Positions 1-12,563 are shown, counted from the stretch's first letter. The stretch: DNA of 64,000 bases from Scleroderma bovista (GCA_037178675.1 JAYMGJ010000372.1:19391-83390), one strand, 5' to 3'. Notes: a model not told the origin generated them from the letters alone. Program-made: numbers and translations.

Positions 1-3000
1 CCCTCCCTGCCTCGTCCATGGTTGGTATCACCAAACTCCCACTCCGAGCCAGATCCACCGACATCGAAGTACCGCACGCCACCCCATGTTCCGTCGCACC
101 AGGCTCGACCGTCGCATAAATCTCCGACCCATGCATCTCCCGAGCCCATAGGCACCTCCACGCCGACCCAAGGTCCACGCTCCCCAAGGATCTCCCCAAT
201 ATAACGCGCAAATGCACGGAATCGTCTGCGCTTAGATGAAATAATACATGGAATACCGATCTCCAGGGATGCACCAGGTGGCGAAAGTGGCGCAACGTTC
301 TCTGGGGTGAGGGGTTGTGTAGGGGGCGGATCAGAAGTTGGGGTAGCAGGCGTGTAAGTGGCAGTGATCGTGTCGGAACTGCCGCGTCGGGCCAGTACAA
401 TATCCGACGTTGGGAGGGTGTCGTCTCCATTTGTAATCTGGTCACGTTCCTCTGGTGGTGGGGTCATGCCGTCGACATCCTCTGTAACACCTGTTTTAGC
501 TGGGGTGCAGGAATCTTGTTGCTCAGCATCGCCTGGCGCTCGGTTCTCCTTATTCTTGTTTCTTGCCTTGTTTTTGTCCCCTTTGTCATTTTCCAGTTGT
601 TTCGATTCCAACCGCGGTGAGATCTTGGATGATCCTTGATCGGATGTTGTTCTGCTCATCGACTTGCCTTTGAGTGGTGTCGCCCTGGCCACTGGTGTGG
701 TAGCGCCGGCAGGAGGCAGCCGTCTTGGGGTAGAGTGTGGGCTAATCTTGGCTACATCTTTTTCCGCCACAGTCGGCGGGCGACGTACAGACGGACGCGT
801 TGCGGTTGAGTTAACAGATACACCTGATGAGACACGTTGCCTTTCGCGCTCCCGGGCATTCTGTGCATGGCTGGCTGCCCGTGAGGATGTACCCACTGTG
901 CGCACAGATACAGTCGATACAGTCGACCCAGTAGACACCTTACGCGAGCGTGCCCCAGATGTTGACCCACCAGAGCCCCCTGATCCAGTGGAAGTCGGTG
1001 TGAGGATTTCGGACTGTGCTGTAAGGAAGGTTGACGTTTCGCTCGCTGTTGACAAAGTCGAGGATGGGCGAGAGGTCCCGGGGATCTTTAGTGTGGATAG
1101 CCCGGGATGGTTATAACGGGATGTACTCGAAGCTTGCGTACCACCCGGGGGACGCACGCGTGTCCGACTGTGAACGGAAGGAGCAAGCGACTTGCGCGTC
1201 GAAGTGCTGGTGGTGGACCGCATCGACGCCGTGCTAGTCGTGACAATCTTACTTAAATGGGGCCGGCCACTGTGGCTTGGGATAGGAGCGTGCGTTGGTG
1301 TTGAGCCGTCACGAACACTATGTGCGCGCGCGACATCCGGAGGTTCGGCAATTGCATCAGTGTTGGTCAGTGTCGATGCCGAGGAACTCTTCCGGTGTGC
1401 TCGTGCTCGTGCCTTCTCCGTGGCACTTGAGCGCATGCTCCTGACACTCGCCCCATCGTCCGGAGTCAGCTTGGAGTCGGGTCGTTCTCCATCCACATCC
1501 AACTGCGCCCGCACGTGGGCTGCGACGTTGGCACGAGTGAGGGACCCAGTTGGTGTGGGGGTGCTTTGGTTACGCGTACGTGTAGGTGCGCCAGTATTGC
1601 GAGATATAGATCGAATAGAAGCGGCGTCGCCCCTTGCACGAGAACTAGCACCCGAGCCAACTATTTCTCGACCACCAGTACCAATGGATTTAGATAACAC
1701 GCTGGCGCGAAGGGAGTGTACAGAAAGCGTGTCGGAATCTGCATCTGTACGGATGAGGGATGGGCGGAGGGCTCGTGAGATATGCGTGGAATGGTGCGAA
1801 CGGAGGGTTCCCCCGTGCGAGTGGGACGGGGGAGAGAGAAGATCCTCGGCACCAATTTCGACCTCTGTAGAAAATGTTCCGGTGATAAATCCAACGCACA
1901 TGAATGATTTAGGGGTTAATCAACGTGAATTGGTTCATACCTTGAGAAATTTCCTTTAAACTCCAACTTTCGAGGCCATCGAACCCTCCCTCGCTCCTGA
2001 TACCCATCCAACGCTTGCGAATATACTTCAACAAGTCCACTCGGGCATCCTCCACAAGTGTTCGGATTGGGGAATTTGATGGGAGGAGCGTCGAAGTAGG
2101 GGATGTCGGGTGGGGTCGTAGAAGGATAGACGATACTATAGTCTAGGGCGGACGTGAGGGGGGCTGAAAAAAGGGACGGATGTGACACACCTGATACACA
2201 ATTCCTGCGTATTTTTCACTCATGCCTCTTTTTAGGGACTCCATGACCCATGCCACTCTTTCTGAATCTCCAAAGCCAACACCATCGCCTTCGAGAAGAG
2301 TAACCCACTCAGTGTCCTCGAAACATGTTTCGCACTCGCGTACTATACATTCATCTATGGCCTTCCTCGCAGTTGAGACCATCTCACGCACGATGTCCGC
2401 CCAAGCGTCGATTGCACTGTCGAGTTTGCGAAGGGCATGTTGTGCAGCAAAGAGTAATGGAAATACATTAGCTGGGGTGGTGCGTTTTGCAAGCCCCTTG
2501 AGCACAGAATCACGGGTCTTTTGCGGGAGAGCAGCAAATTCTGATGTACACCATCCCTCACCAAAGAGTCCGACGAGGGCTCTGCGGGCACCCCTGTCGA
2601 GATACTTGTTCTGTACGTCATCGGCGACAGAGAACTCGAGCACTCTGGGAACTCGTCTTGCACACTGGCGACAGCGACAACCACCTGTGCCCCACCGTGC
2701 ACCGGTGATGCCCTCGTACGCGTTGAATTCTAGAAACGCGTGGAAGAGGCCATGCAGCATTTCATACACGATGCGTGACTGAATCTCTGTGGTGAGAGCG
2801 GGGAGTGAAAGATAAAGAGAGGCACGGAGGATTGCGAATGCAGTGTCGAGATCGTAAGTACGATGGGAGAAGTGCAGAGTGCCAGTGTAAATGTAGCCGA
2901 GGGTGAAGTGGAGTGAGGCAGGAGTGAAGGGAGGAGATGGGAGATTGATCGTGAACGGTTCGCCAGTGGTTGACGTGGATACAGCTCCTGGAGTTTTGGT

Positions 3001-3805
3001 GCCTTGGGACTGACCCCAAGTAAGCAGTTGGGCTTTGAAATAAGGAGATCTAGAGGCGAGGATGAATCTGTGAGTGGAGAAGACGGCAGTGGTGTGTTCT
3101 GGGTTTGAGGAGGAGAAATTACCACTGAGAGAGATGCGAATATCCGAATAGAGACGGGAACGCCACATGTAGACGAGATCCTTTCTGAGTTTGTCGACGC
3201 GGTTTTCTTCGTTGGTGAGGAGGTGCCGAGATTCGGAAGTATCGAAAAGGAACTCAAAGGCTTCACCGATACCAGCACCGGTATAGAGGTATTCGAGCTC
3301 ATTGGAAAAGAGAGCGGGGTTGCTGATTGCCGGGATGCGAAGGATGGGACCACCTGAAGTGGAAGGGGTGGGAGATGAAGAGTGGAATGGAGAGGGCGAG
3401 GGCGAGGGCGAGGGCGAGCTACGTTGGAGGTCCAAAGTAAGATTGAGAGAGACGGAGGATTGTGCAGGGACTGGCGAAGGCGAAGGTGCATAGGGCGTCG
3501 GGGATGGGAAGGGCGGGGGCGGAAGGAGAAGTATCTCGCCTGGAACGACGGAGGCGCGCGTGCATAGACGATTGCTGGAGGAAATTGAACAGACGCAGCG
3601 ACGATCGGAGGGTGCACGCACCTTTGTGGCCCCAAATCTCCTCGAAGGCGTCGTCGTCTTCGTCGGGATGGATGGCCCAGACGACATCTGGAAAGAGATC
3701 CTTCACATTGCGAAAGAGCTGGACGAGGTCGTGCTGCCACTGCTCTGTGGATATGCGCGATGCCTCTTGGATCCCGGGTGGGGGCTGCAGAGACGCATCC
3801 GCCAT
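1..3805 (-). CDS. BTB/POZ and CAP-Gly domain protein (3' end beyond window)
   Basis: Start ATG at 3805 (MADASLQPP). Exons by hand: 3805-3622, 3574-3472, 3418-2191, 2142-1941 and 1864 to beyond base 1, giving at least 1,190 residues in one consistent frame. The second intron (3471-3419) has a weak donor and is the least certain. Residues about 45-165 look like a first BTB fold (DVVW, then GHKAIVYARAPPSFQARYF across intron 1). A clearer second BTB lies near 187-310 (STHRFILASRSPYFKAQL, YIYTGTLHF). A long Ser/Thr/Arg-rich linker follows. At about 1,120-1,190 is a CAP-Gly-like block (GPWVGVEVP, CDGTWGGVRYFDVG) whose GKNDG signature is altered by a small insertion. CAP-Gly domains usually bind tubulin or EB-type tails and BTB domains often recruit CUL3, so a microtubule-linked adaptor is an inference. 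Divergent from WC-1. Confidence 0.8.
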
Positions 3806-3951
3806 CGTGGACGACGACGACAACGACGGCGACGAAAACACGAGAGGCTGTAAAACACGTGGTGTCGGGTTAGGGTTATTATGTAATACGCCGTGTCCCA
3901 CCTCGTCTTGAGCGACCATTCGTCGGGCCATTGCATGTCTGCCCGCTAAAC
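3806..3951. promoter_or_regulatory. Shared divergent promoter region
   Basis: Only 146 bp separate the start codons of the BTB/CAP-Gly gene (minus) and the white-collar gene (plus), so both core promoters and 5' leaders must share or overlap this stretch. No TATA box is evident. An alternative upstream ATG for the white-collar gene lies at 3931, in frame, and would shorten the gap further. Co-regulation is inferred from spacing only. Confidence 0.55.
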
Positions 3952-6900
3952 ATGCCCTTCGAACGATATCTTCGTCACGATGCAGACGACAGCGACAGCG
4001 TCGCCGTTGCCCATGATGCCCAGTACTACGACCCAGGAGCCCGTTTTCACAACACCTCTTCCTGCTACCCCGACACGCATGCCCATTTGGACCCATCTGG
4101 CCACCATCATTCCCACTACTCAAATGCAGTCCAGTTCCAAATCCCTCACTTCATGCTCAATGGGCCCCCCATCCTTGCCCCAGGTGGTGGCGCCGAAGTG
4201 CTCCCTGCGGGCCTTCTAGATAGCCCCGACTCACTGGCCTCATCATGGTTCGCCAACAGCGGCTTTGCACCGTGAGCACACACCCTTTCCCCTTGTCTAG
4301 TATCTTGCTGGCCACTCATTCGTACTTGTAGATTTCACAGTATATCTAGACACCATCCCTCAAGCGCTGATTCCTCAGATGATTCTGCTCCTTCAGCAGC
4401 CTCCCTGAATGCCTTTGATGTCGAGGCCTACTCTGGAAGCAACCAGGCGTCGACGACTTCTTCTTCAACCTTGGCTGCTTTTACATCTCCTAGCGTAGAT
4501 ACACGTTACAATTTAGCGTTACCCTCTCCTCCAACAGCCTACGCAAATCACAGTCAATCCACCCATGCCCAGCTTGCCCAGCCTTTCCTATCTCTCTCTC
4601 ATTCCTTTCAGCAGCTTTCCTCTCACAGCACTGGCCCACTTCCTCTTGCCGCCCCCTCTACTTTCGGCCTTCCCGTGTATTCGACCTCGGGATTCGATCT
4701 CATGTCCATCCTTTCACGCGTTGCGAGTCGTTCGAACCCAACCATTTGCCTTGGTGCCGTGGACAATTCTTGCGCTTTTTCCATTGCAGATGTCCGACGA
4801 CATGATTCACCCGTCGTCTACGCCTCACCATCCTTTTACCGTCTGACGGGCTATAGCGAACACGAGGTCATCGGGCGAAACTGCCGCTTCCTCCAATCTC
4901 CAACAGGTCACGTCGCTAGGGGTGAGGCACGCATGCCCACATCATCTGATGCGATTGCCCATATGCGCAAGGCATTGGCCTCTGGAAAGGAGTGTCAGGC
5001 GAAAATCCTCAACTATAAAAAAGGCGGGACGCCCTTTTTCAATTTCGTCACCGTTATCCCTCTCCGCGGTGGTGTTCATGGAACACCCGAAGAGGGTGAT
5101 GAGATCGTATACCATGTTGGATTCCAGGTTGACCTTTCCGAACAACCAGGTCGTATCATTGACAAACTTCGTGAGGGGTCTTATTGCACGTCTTATAGTA
5201 ACTGGACATCCTTGAGCATTCCTGAGTCACTTAGTGCACCTCCACAAATTACCGCAACAGCCGCAGCCTCACTCTTGTTACCTCCGCGCGCATCAAAGAC
5301 TGCCCATCTCATGAGCGGCGCGGTTTCCAAGAATCTGCGCAACCTTATCGCCGACACCACTTTCACGGATGCCGTGCACATCTCAACGTCGACCAATATT
5401 TCTGGGACCGTTGCTCCAGATCCCGGCGGTACTACGACATCACTCACATCTCTGTCTGCGTCAAACTCAGGAAATCCTCTTTCCATCGCTGCCCCTTCTT
5501 CGTCTTCCACTGTAATTGCCATTTCATCAGGTATTCCGCCTTCACCTACCACATCCATTTCTCCTGCGCTTTCGCTTCTTCTGCTCGAGCTACTTCCCGA
5601 CTTTCTGCTCGTCCTCTCTCTCAAAGGTTCGTTCCTTTATGTCGCGCCATCTGTCCGCCTCGTCCTTGGCTACGAACCACATGAACTTGTGGGCCGTAGC
5701 ATTTCTGACGTATGCCACCCCGCTGACCTGGTTCCACTCATGAGAGAATTGAAAGAAGGTAGTGTTGGCACAGGTAGTGTCTATTCGGGCTCAGGAAGCG
5801 GAAATGTGTATTCGCCTGGTGCATCAGACTCAGCAGGCGACAGCGCTCACCCACCAGGAGTCCCCAAACCCGTTGATCTCCTGTTCCGTGCTGCTCCCAA
5901 AACGCCAGCCCATCCCATCCCTCCCGTCTCGTCTCCTGCACCCCCCACCTCATCTCCGTTGGCGTCCGGCTCCACCACTGGCCACACATCTTCAGATTCT
6001 CTGCCAGTGTCTGGAACTACTGAGGGTGACGATGTGTCACGTCCGTATATCTGGCTTGAGTGTCGTGGCCGACTTCATGTCGAACCTGGAAAAGGCCGGA
6101 AGGCGATTATACTTTCTGGGCGTGCACGGTGGATGCCTGCTGTGCGGTGGAGTACCGTCACACGCGCAGGCGGCGTTGGCGTTGGGATTACTGCCCCAAA
6201 CTCAACACCTCAAGGCCAGGGGCCAAAAACAGGTGCGGCAGATTCTCGCACTGCACTGTCGAGCAATAACTAAATTGTCTGTAGTAAGTCCACAGGAGGA
6301 ATCATTGGAGTTTTGGGCCCTTCTTGCCCCCGCGGGTACTTTCCTCGTCGCATCAGCCGGCGTCCGAGATGTCCTTGGTTGGAGCGTTGGTGAGGTCATT
6401 GGACGTTCGCTCTGGGGAATGGTTATGGATGGCGTGCAAACGGGTGCCACACTTCGAGCACGGGTCGAAAAGGAGTTGTTGCGTTTGCCAGGAGGAGAGG
6501 TACGTGTATTTCCAGCATCTTTTTCTTTTTTATACTCAACAAAACGTGGTGTTTTTTTTTCCAATAATGCTCTGCCCTCTGTTCTCTCAGACCGCGGAAA
6601 CAGACGACCCTCCACCCACCATCCTTACTTCGACACTTGTTCATCGTGATACCCGTGCTGTGCCTGTGCGCGTAGTATTCTATCGCACGCCACGCACACA
6701 TACCCACGCACCGATGGGCGGGCTCGCAAATCCACGAGGCAACCCGCTTTGCCCTCTGGTTTGTCAAGTGTCTGTACTCCCACCCAACACGTTCACAGGG
6801 GTGGTTTCGTCAGTGGCAAGCCCGTCATCAGGGGAAGCCACTTCGCGTGTCGATTCCGGTAATGACCCTAGCTCAGCAAATACATGGCCCACACGTCCAG

Positions 6901-7355
6901 ATGATGCAACACTGTTTGAAGAACTGGATACTTCACGAGGATCCAGCTGGCAGTACGAATTGCAGCAGCTCAAGTTCGCCAACCAGAGGTTGCATGAAGA
7001 GCTTGATGCACTTGAAGGCGGTGGTTCTGGCACTGACAGTTCGGAGATAACTGTGGGTAATGGTGGAGGTAATGGATCAGGAGTTGTCCCTCCTCCCTTA
7101 TCTAGCGACATCCCTATCCCTGCAATCCCCGCGACTGCTAGCCGATCACATGGTCAGCCGCCTTACCAGTCGCTGCTTCCTTCGTCGGCTACTACGCCGC
7201 ATCCCCACGATACAGCACGTAGTCAAGTTTACCGTATGCATTCACAGACGAATCCACACGAACTGTTCTCTACGGACTGGTCTTCGCTCCTAGGTACGCA
7301 GGGCATATCCAATCCCCTGAAGCGCACTTGGAATTCAGATGACAGAGCTACGTAG
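3952..7355 (+). CDS. wc-1: White collar 1 blue-light photoreceptor (LOV-PAS-PAS, no zinc finger)
   Basis: Exons 3952-4271, 4341-6232, 6285-6499 and 6591-7355 give 1,063 residues in one frame. A His/Ser/Pro-rich N-terminus precedes the LOV domain (about residues 240-380). This has the flavin-binding motif GRNCRFLQ with the photoactive Cys at about 288, followed by the roughly 11-residue insertion typical of white-collar LOV domains. PAS-B (LLPDFLLVLSLKGSFLYVAPS) and PAS-C (EFWALLAPAGTFLVASAGVRDVLGWS) follow, then a short predicted coiled coil (YELQQLKFANQRLHEELDAL). There is no GATA zinc finger, as usual for basidiomycete WC-1, which partners with WC-2 for DNA binding. The role is light sensing through FMN and activation of light-regulated genes in the nucleus. 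Intron 6233-6284 was chosen because it has a CTAA branch site and restores the PAS-C frame. Confidence 0.93.
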
Positions 7356-7823
7356 CTGATGACTGAAGGGGAATGACGGGCGAACAAGGCATGACCGCTA
7401 TACACGACAGGTCATCATATACACGAATTAATTCTGTCGTTACGTCCGCTTTCACCTTATATTTGCTTGCTCGGAGATGGACTTACTACTGCCTGCACAT
7501 TATCTCTTGTACTAGTTTAATTCTGTATTAGCATATTCTGTCGGTTGCTTTCCGTTGCTGTGCTTTCTTGATATCCTTGCATCTTTGCCTGAACACTTTG
7601 AGTGATATACATATCCCCCCCCCGATAACGTGTTTCCTTCGGAGGGCCCTCGCAGCCAACTTTGTTAACGAGGATTTCACGGAGTCCTTGTAGTGCGTCA
7701 CCGAGATCTATCCCAACCAGTTCACCCGATTAGCTCCCAAGTGCATGCAAATTGGATCATATTTTCTATTCCTTCCAGTAGCCGATACTGCTGAATGTTG
7801 CCAGCCCATACTTGGACATCTCT
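7356..7823. other. Intergenic, no gene seen
   Basis: The 3' side of wc-1 is T-rich with no sustained reading frame and a C run near 7615-7623. It ends where the duplicated GMC block begins. Nothing else is supported. Confidence 0.6.
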
Positions 7824-10800
7824 AGTGTCCACGTTTGCAAACGTGTATAGAACTAGAGCCCTCTGGCTCACGAGACTAACCGTATTGTTACAAAGGCTAC
7901 AACTTACAAAGGGTTGAACACCACACTGGAAAGGTCTAGAACAACTTGACCTGTAAATTTTAACTTGTAAGTTTACTCGTGCTTGATGGTCTCCTTTATG
8001 ATATCTCCCGCTACAGAATTAGGAATATCAGTACTTGTTTTAAAGATGTGACACTTTGTCTTACCTTGCATTCCGATGACATATGCAGTTGCTGTGGACG
8101 AAATCAGGAAACAGGGCACCTAGGTTGGAACACCAAAACACACTCATTGTATGAGCTGCAATATGCAGGGGGATGATGGAAAGATCAGCAACCCGGATAT
8201 TCGACGTGCCATACACCTAGAAAATGCTCAGATCGCAGTACAGCAAACGAGCTCGTGATTGACAGGGTACCTTAAGTTCGGTGTCCACAACTCCACCCTT
8301 TTCCTTTGGTAGCATGGAAAGTGTTCCAATGGTGTCTGTGTGCAAAAGTGAGGTGCGATTGAGTCAATTTCATGCAACTGCGTCTTACGGAAAGTAGTGC
8401 CACAAAAGGATTTGATGAAATCTAGGAAGCGCCATGCTTAGATGATTTAATGATGCAGAAAGATGATTCTTACCGCCGATCTGCTCATCAGTCACAACGT
8501 CGGGGCCAGGGTTGACTTCCTTCAAAGGAGATGCTGTTCAACATAAAAGTTACTTCACACGAACAAGAACTGTAACCCACGACTTACCTAAGACCTCCCG
8601 AAGGGGGGAAGTACACGCGACTTTGCGAGCAAACTTGACGAGTTCAACAAAGACGTACAGGTCTGTCAACAGATTAGCAAAGAGTTCTGCGTCATAGAAT
8701 TCTCAGTAATAATTACCAATCTCTTCTTCGAACACGCGAGGATCAGTTTTCAAGGGGGTAGCCGGATCAGAAGATGTCACATGCTATGATGGGGTAAATT
8801 CGAGAATTTTTTTCTTTTAAAAAAGGGCGCAAAGCTTACAATGGAGCCCCGAGAGAAGGGATGGTTGATGCCCACGCAAATCGTCAAATACTTCTTCCCC
8901 TTTTCCGGAGGGTCTGAAATAACACATCAACCCTCCGAAACGAAACAAAAACGAAACATACTCGGGAAGCTGAGGAAGCCAGGGTACAACATAACCTCAC
9001 AATGAGCTGCTCTGTCTTCTGTCCGTTCCATACGATTCAGTTGGACTTCATACTGTTCCTTGAGTCCAGGAGGGTACGTCACCCTTTCCTCAAATGTCTT
9101 CCTGGCTGCATTGATGATATCATCACCACGTTCGGAGATGGCCTGCAATGGAACGAAGGCAAGCCCGCTGATACCAAGTGTGAATGCACCTGCACGAGGA
9201 TGCGCACTACAAGGTTGCTAACTATTTGGAAAACATTCTCAGGTCATCTGCACAACTCACTTCAGTTTTTCTAAATGTTCCTTGTAAACTTGTGGGTCTC
9301 GCAGTATGTGGAGGGCAAGGTCATCCGCATCTGGGGAAAGCTCTGCGAGACAAGTCAGATTAGAGAGGTGTTCAACGAAATGACGCTGACCATAGGTGAG
9401 ACAGGAGTACAGGTGTTCTTGAAGGTTTTCTCCGACAGTAGGAAGGTTTAGATGAACATTCACGCCGGCCGCCTCCAGCAAGGATTTGTTCCCTATGCCA
9501 GATAACTCAAGGATCTGGGGAGACTTCAAGGCTCTGCATATATATCAACTGCATTTTTCCCACTAATGATGGAGGATACACTTGCAACGTACCCGGCGCA
9601 AAGTACGACCTCCATGGTGACATTGACTACATAGGTTTGTTCTGCGTGTACGAATTCGACACCTGTTGCAGTTAAAAGTCCCTCTTGTGTTACCTTCGTG
9701 AGCAGCCTGTTCACCGAAGCGGAAGTTAGTACTTTGAGGTTTTCGCGTGCAGCACATGGAAGATAAAATGCCTGAAATGGCTTCAGGATCAATCAAAATA
9801 TCAAAATATCAGCCACTCACCGTGGTTGCGTAGCTCCGAGTGTATGTCGACGGATCAACGGTCTTTGCACAGAATAAAGCACCTTTTGGCTGCAGCGTTC
9901 TCTGTAAGGATGAGATTTTGCCATAGGTGTGAAAACCTACATCGCCATCATACTGTACGACAAATGGACATCAGGGACAGTGGTACGTGTTGAGTTTCAG
10001 AAGAAATCTCACAGGTTTGGGGGCACGGGGGATACCCAGCTCGAGCCAGGCCTGAAAGCAAGACGTGAATAAATAAAATACCTACTAGAAAAGTAGTGCA
10101 TGGTGACTTACCTCGAATGCTTTAATCTCCGGCTCTGTGATTGTGGCGGGATGACAAAGCTTGATTGGACCTGATGCAAGGTGAGAACCACGATGTGCCT
10201 TATCGGGACACTTTACCATCTCTTCCCAGCTGAGATTTGAGGTCGGAAACGTTCAAGTGATGGGTGGCGGTCGAATCGTCCAGTGGTTGGTAACTTGACA
10301 AGGGAAATTAGCAGTGGCAGCGACGTCCGTCGATGGAAACGAACCCCTCCAGCTTGCGCAGATTCTTCTGAAATGTTTCCCAGTTCCATCCTTTGTTTCC
10401 CAGCCTCTCCCAATCTGTGTGGTGATCATAATCACTTGCTCTGAAATAAACCAGGGTCTGCCTCACCATTGACCTCTTCAGCAGGTGGTTTTGTCCAGCA
10501 AAGGAAGTTGATGGCGGAGCTTCCACCAAGTACCTTCCCTCTATTCCATCGTGTTAAGTACATAATCAGAAATGGGTCTCGGTTCTCACCTGGCCAAGGC
10601 ATATTCCCTCCCATTAGAGAAGTCTTGTGCAGTCTGTTCTCACGGTTAGTGAAGTAGATTTCCATATCCATGTGAATCCAGACCGTTTTGATGGCCCAAT
10701 CATACTCAGGCTGACCGAAATGATGCCCATACTGGGCTGGAAGGACTAGAAGTAAGGTGAGATTCGCCTGGGGTAATTCCACTACTCCGTTTAACGCACG

Positions 10801-11160
10801 TAGCTTAGGATCGTCAAACTGGTCAGATCCTGCTTCTAGTACAAGGACAGATATGTTGGGGTCTTCGCTGAGACGGGATGCCAAACAAAGACCAGCCGTC
10901 TGTAGATTATATTATGTCAATACACCGCGGTATTCCCTGGAAGCAATGGGAAGAACTGCATACACCACCTCCTGCGATCGCCACTGATCAGCCAGTTGCA
11001 TCTCAGAATGAGCTTAGGGACGAACCGACGATGACGAAGTCAAACGGACGGCTAAGCACCTCCTGAATCTTTGCAGTGGTCCTCTGAGGCATTATGACGG
11101 GGAACAGTCAGAATTCAGGTCCATCGTAGGACCGCGCTCCCATTTATGTGATACGGTTCA
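7824..11160. repeat. Segmental duplication, copy A (GMC oxidoreductase block)
   Basis: This block recurs at about 36380-39705 in the same orientation, with exons, introns and flanks alike. Similarity starts at the shared TAGTGTCCACGTTTGCAAAC about 150 bp past the stop codon and fades about 70 bp upstream of the start codon. By eye the copies are roughly 85-95% alike, with small indels in introns. The transposon block at 11313-35419 lies between them. Confidence 0.85.
7973..11092 (-). CDS. GMC oxidoreductase (aryl-alcohol oxidase-like), copy A
   Basis: FAD-dependent glucose-methanol-choline family oxidase or dehydrogenase. In white-rot relatives these make H2O2 from aryl or aliphatic alcohols. 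Start ATG at 11092 (MPQRTTAKIQEVL). The dinucleotide-binding loop VIVGGGTAGLCLASRLS is assembled across an 8-nt microexon (10971-10964) between introns 11025-10972 and 10963-10900. Further motifs are LEAGSDQFDDP, EYDWAIKT, RGKVLGGSSAINF, ERLGNKGWNW, MEVVLCAG, SPQILELSGIG, GGVVDTELKVYGTSNIRVADLSIIPLHIAAHT (catalytic His region), and a last exon ending at TAA 7975-7973. It has at least ten exons and no frame break that a normal intron cannot explain. No clear signal peptide is visible, so the location is uncertain. Substrate is unknown. Confidence 0.88.
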
Positions 11161-11309
11161 AAGGCGCCCGGATCAGATGTGTCAGTGAACTGCTCTGAGT
11201 AAGCATCATGTATGGTTCATCACAGTCGCGGGTAGATGCGGGTAGACAGACCATCCATTCAATTTACCTAGTGGAGTAATGTTAGTACCCTGTTGTGGGT
11301 GCGGGTTGA

Positions 11310-11312
11310 GCT
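11310..11312. repeat. Target-site duplication GCT, left
   Basis: The three bases GCT directly before the left terminal inverted repeat match GCT at 35420-35422 directly after the right one. Three-base target duplications are normal for CACTA/EnSpm transposons. A chance match is 1 in 64, so this supports but does not prove the call. Confidence 0.7.
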
Positions 11313-11345
11313 CACTGGGGAAAAAAGGAAATTATGTGACGCACG
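11313..11345 (+). repeat. Left terminal inverted repeat (33 bp) of CACTA-like element
   Basis: Begins CACTGGGGAAAAAAGG and ends GTGACGCACG. All 33 bases are the exact reverse complement of 35387-35419. The CACT(A/G) start is the hallmark of CACTA/EnSpm ends. Beyond 33 bp the two ends diverge at once. Confidence 0.9.
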
Positions 11346-11678
11346 CATTTGCATCGAGTTTGCTGATCCGAGTGATGTCCGTTGCATATTCTAGCAAGAT
11401 CCTAGATACCCTCAAATATCGTACGAATCATCTGATTATTTCGACATTATACGGAGGTTATAGCCTCACCCACGTAGCCTCAGATCTCTTATTTGGCCTA
11501 ACACCATTTCTAGACATATACGCTGATTGAGCCGGCGGGTATGGCGTCCACCCACGTCATGCTGTGCAGCATTGAGGCTGTCCTTCTCTTTGCGCTCTGC
11601 TCTCTCATCGAACCGCAGCGACGGTGACGCTTTCAATGCGTCATCGTGTTTCAGTGTGCGTGACGAGCTCCTTTCAAG
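11346..11678. other. Left subterminal region / Helitron 5' flank, no gene
   Basis: AT-rich stretch between the left terminal repeat and the first Helitron gene. It should contain both the CACTA subterminal region and the Helitron 5' end, but no convincing TC-type Helitron start could be fixed by eye. Confidence 0.4.
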
Positions 11679-12499
11679 ATGGATCGAGCACATCGTCGGA
11701 GCTCAAGCGTGTTCGCTGAACCACTGCGAATGGCGAGCTTCTGTGCCTATCAAGGTGTCGTAGGCATCCACGACGCGGAACCTTACATCTACTCCGACAA
11801 ACGACGCTACTGGAGGCATAAAGCCGTGCTTCCCTTAAGCTACACTGATCTTCCCGTTGATGTTTTGACTTTCGGTGGAGAGCCCGCGGCTGCTGACTAT
11901 GGAATCTACTATGTCACCGCACGGGTGATCATGCAGCCCAACGTAAAGACGGAGGATGGCGAACCACGATTGCAACTGTACGCTAACACTGTTCGTGTTC
12001 TTTCATCATTCAAATCACCGTCTCTTTTATGCTTAAACTGAAAATGCAGCCTCTTCAATCGCTTCCTCCCAATGCGCGCGCGTTATCAGCGTTAACCACG
12101 TCTGGAAAGGTGTCTCAGAGCAGCAGCGAGCTGGAGGCCAATCGAGGATTTGATATCGACGTCTTTCAGTTTGGCGCGGTTGTTCATCAAAGTGTTCGTC
12201 TTCGATTCTATTACCCCTCCACTCATCCACGCCTCACCAAGACGCCTCTCCCGGCTGCGGGGAAGCATGTCGTGGTACAGGGTTACATTCAACGGGTGGA
12301 AAATGATCGATGCGTTGTATCTGTCAACGACATCGAGCTTGGTCCTTCTGATAGCATTTTTTCTGCTGATCCTCCTCCTCCTGCGAAGCTTCTCCATTTT
12401 GATTGGAGCACGAAGGGTAAAGGAAAGCGGGCACGTTATGACGACGATGACCTCGGTGAAAAGGGGCCTTCTGCGTCATCATCTCAAACAGCTGAATAG
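11679..12499 (+). CDS. Helitron-associated OB-fold-like protein
   Basis: Exons 11679-11990 and 12050-12499 (intron 11991-12049) give 253 residues. An internal start at 11730 (MASFCAYQG) is also possible. The second exon reads like a single-strand DNA-binding OB fold (LTTSGKV, FDIDVFQFGAVVHQSVRLRFYYP, GKHVVVQGYIQRVENDRCVVSVNDIELGP). It ends in a basic-acidic tail (KGKGKRARYDDDD). Genes of this kind sit directly upstream of Rep-helicase genes in many basidiomycete Helitrons and are thought of as RPA-like helpers. That role is inferred from context and fold-like pattern, not from a search. It is intact here although the neighbouring helicase is not. Confidence 0.6.
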
Positions 12500-12563
12500 G
12501 GCAATGGAATCGTTATCATTGTAGCGTCTGTTCTCTTTCTGTTACTTCGAAGCTTGCTATACT

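Noticed and set aside
664..1959. Plus-strand open frames of 150 and 255 codons
   Set aside because: Antisense shadows of the Ser/Thr-rich exon of the BTB/CAP-Gly gene, whose minus-strand frame is continuous from 1864 to the window edge and ends in a recognisable CAP-Gly block.
10213..10435. Apparent frameshift in both GMC copies after RKLEG
   Set aside because: An intron of about 115 nt starting GTTCGT and ending CTCAG restores the frame into EEMVKCPDKAHRG, so no shared mutation is needed.
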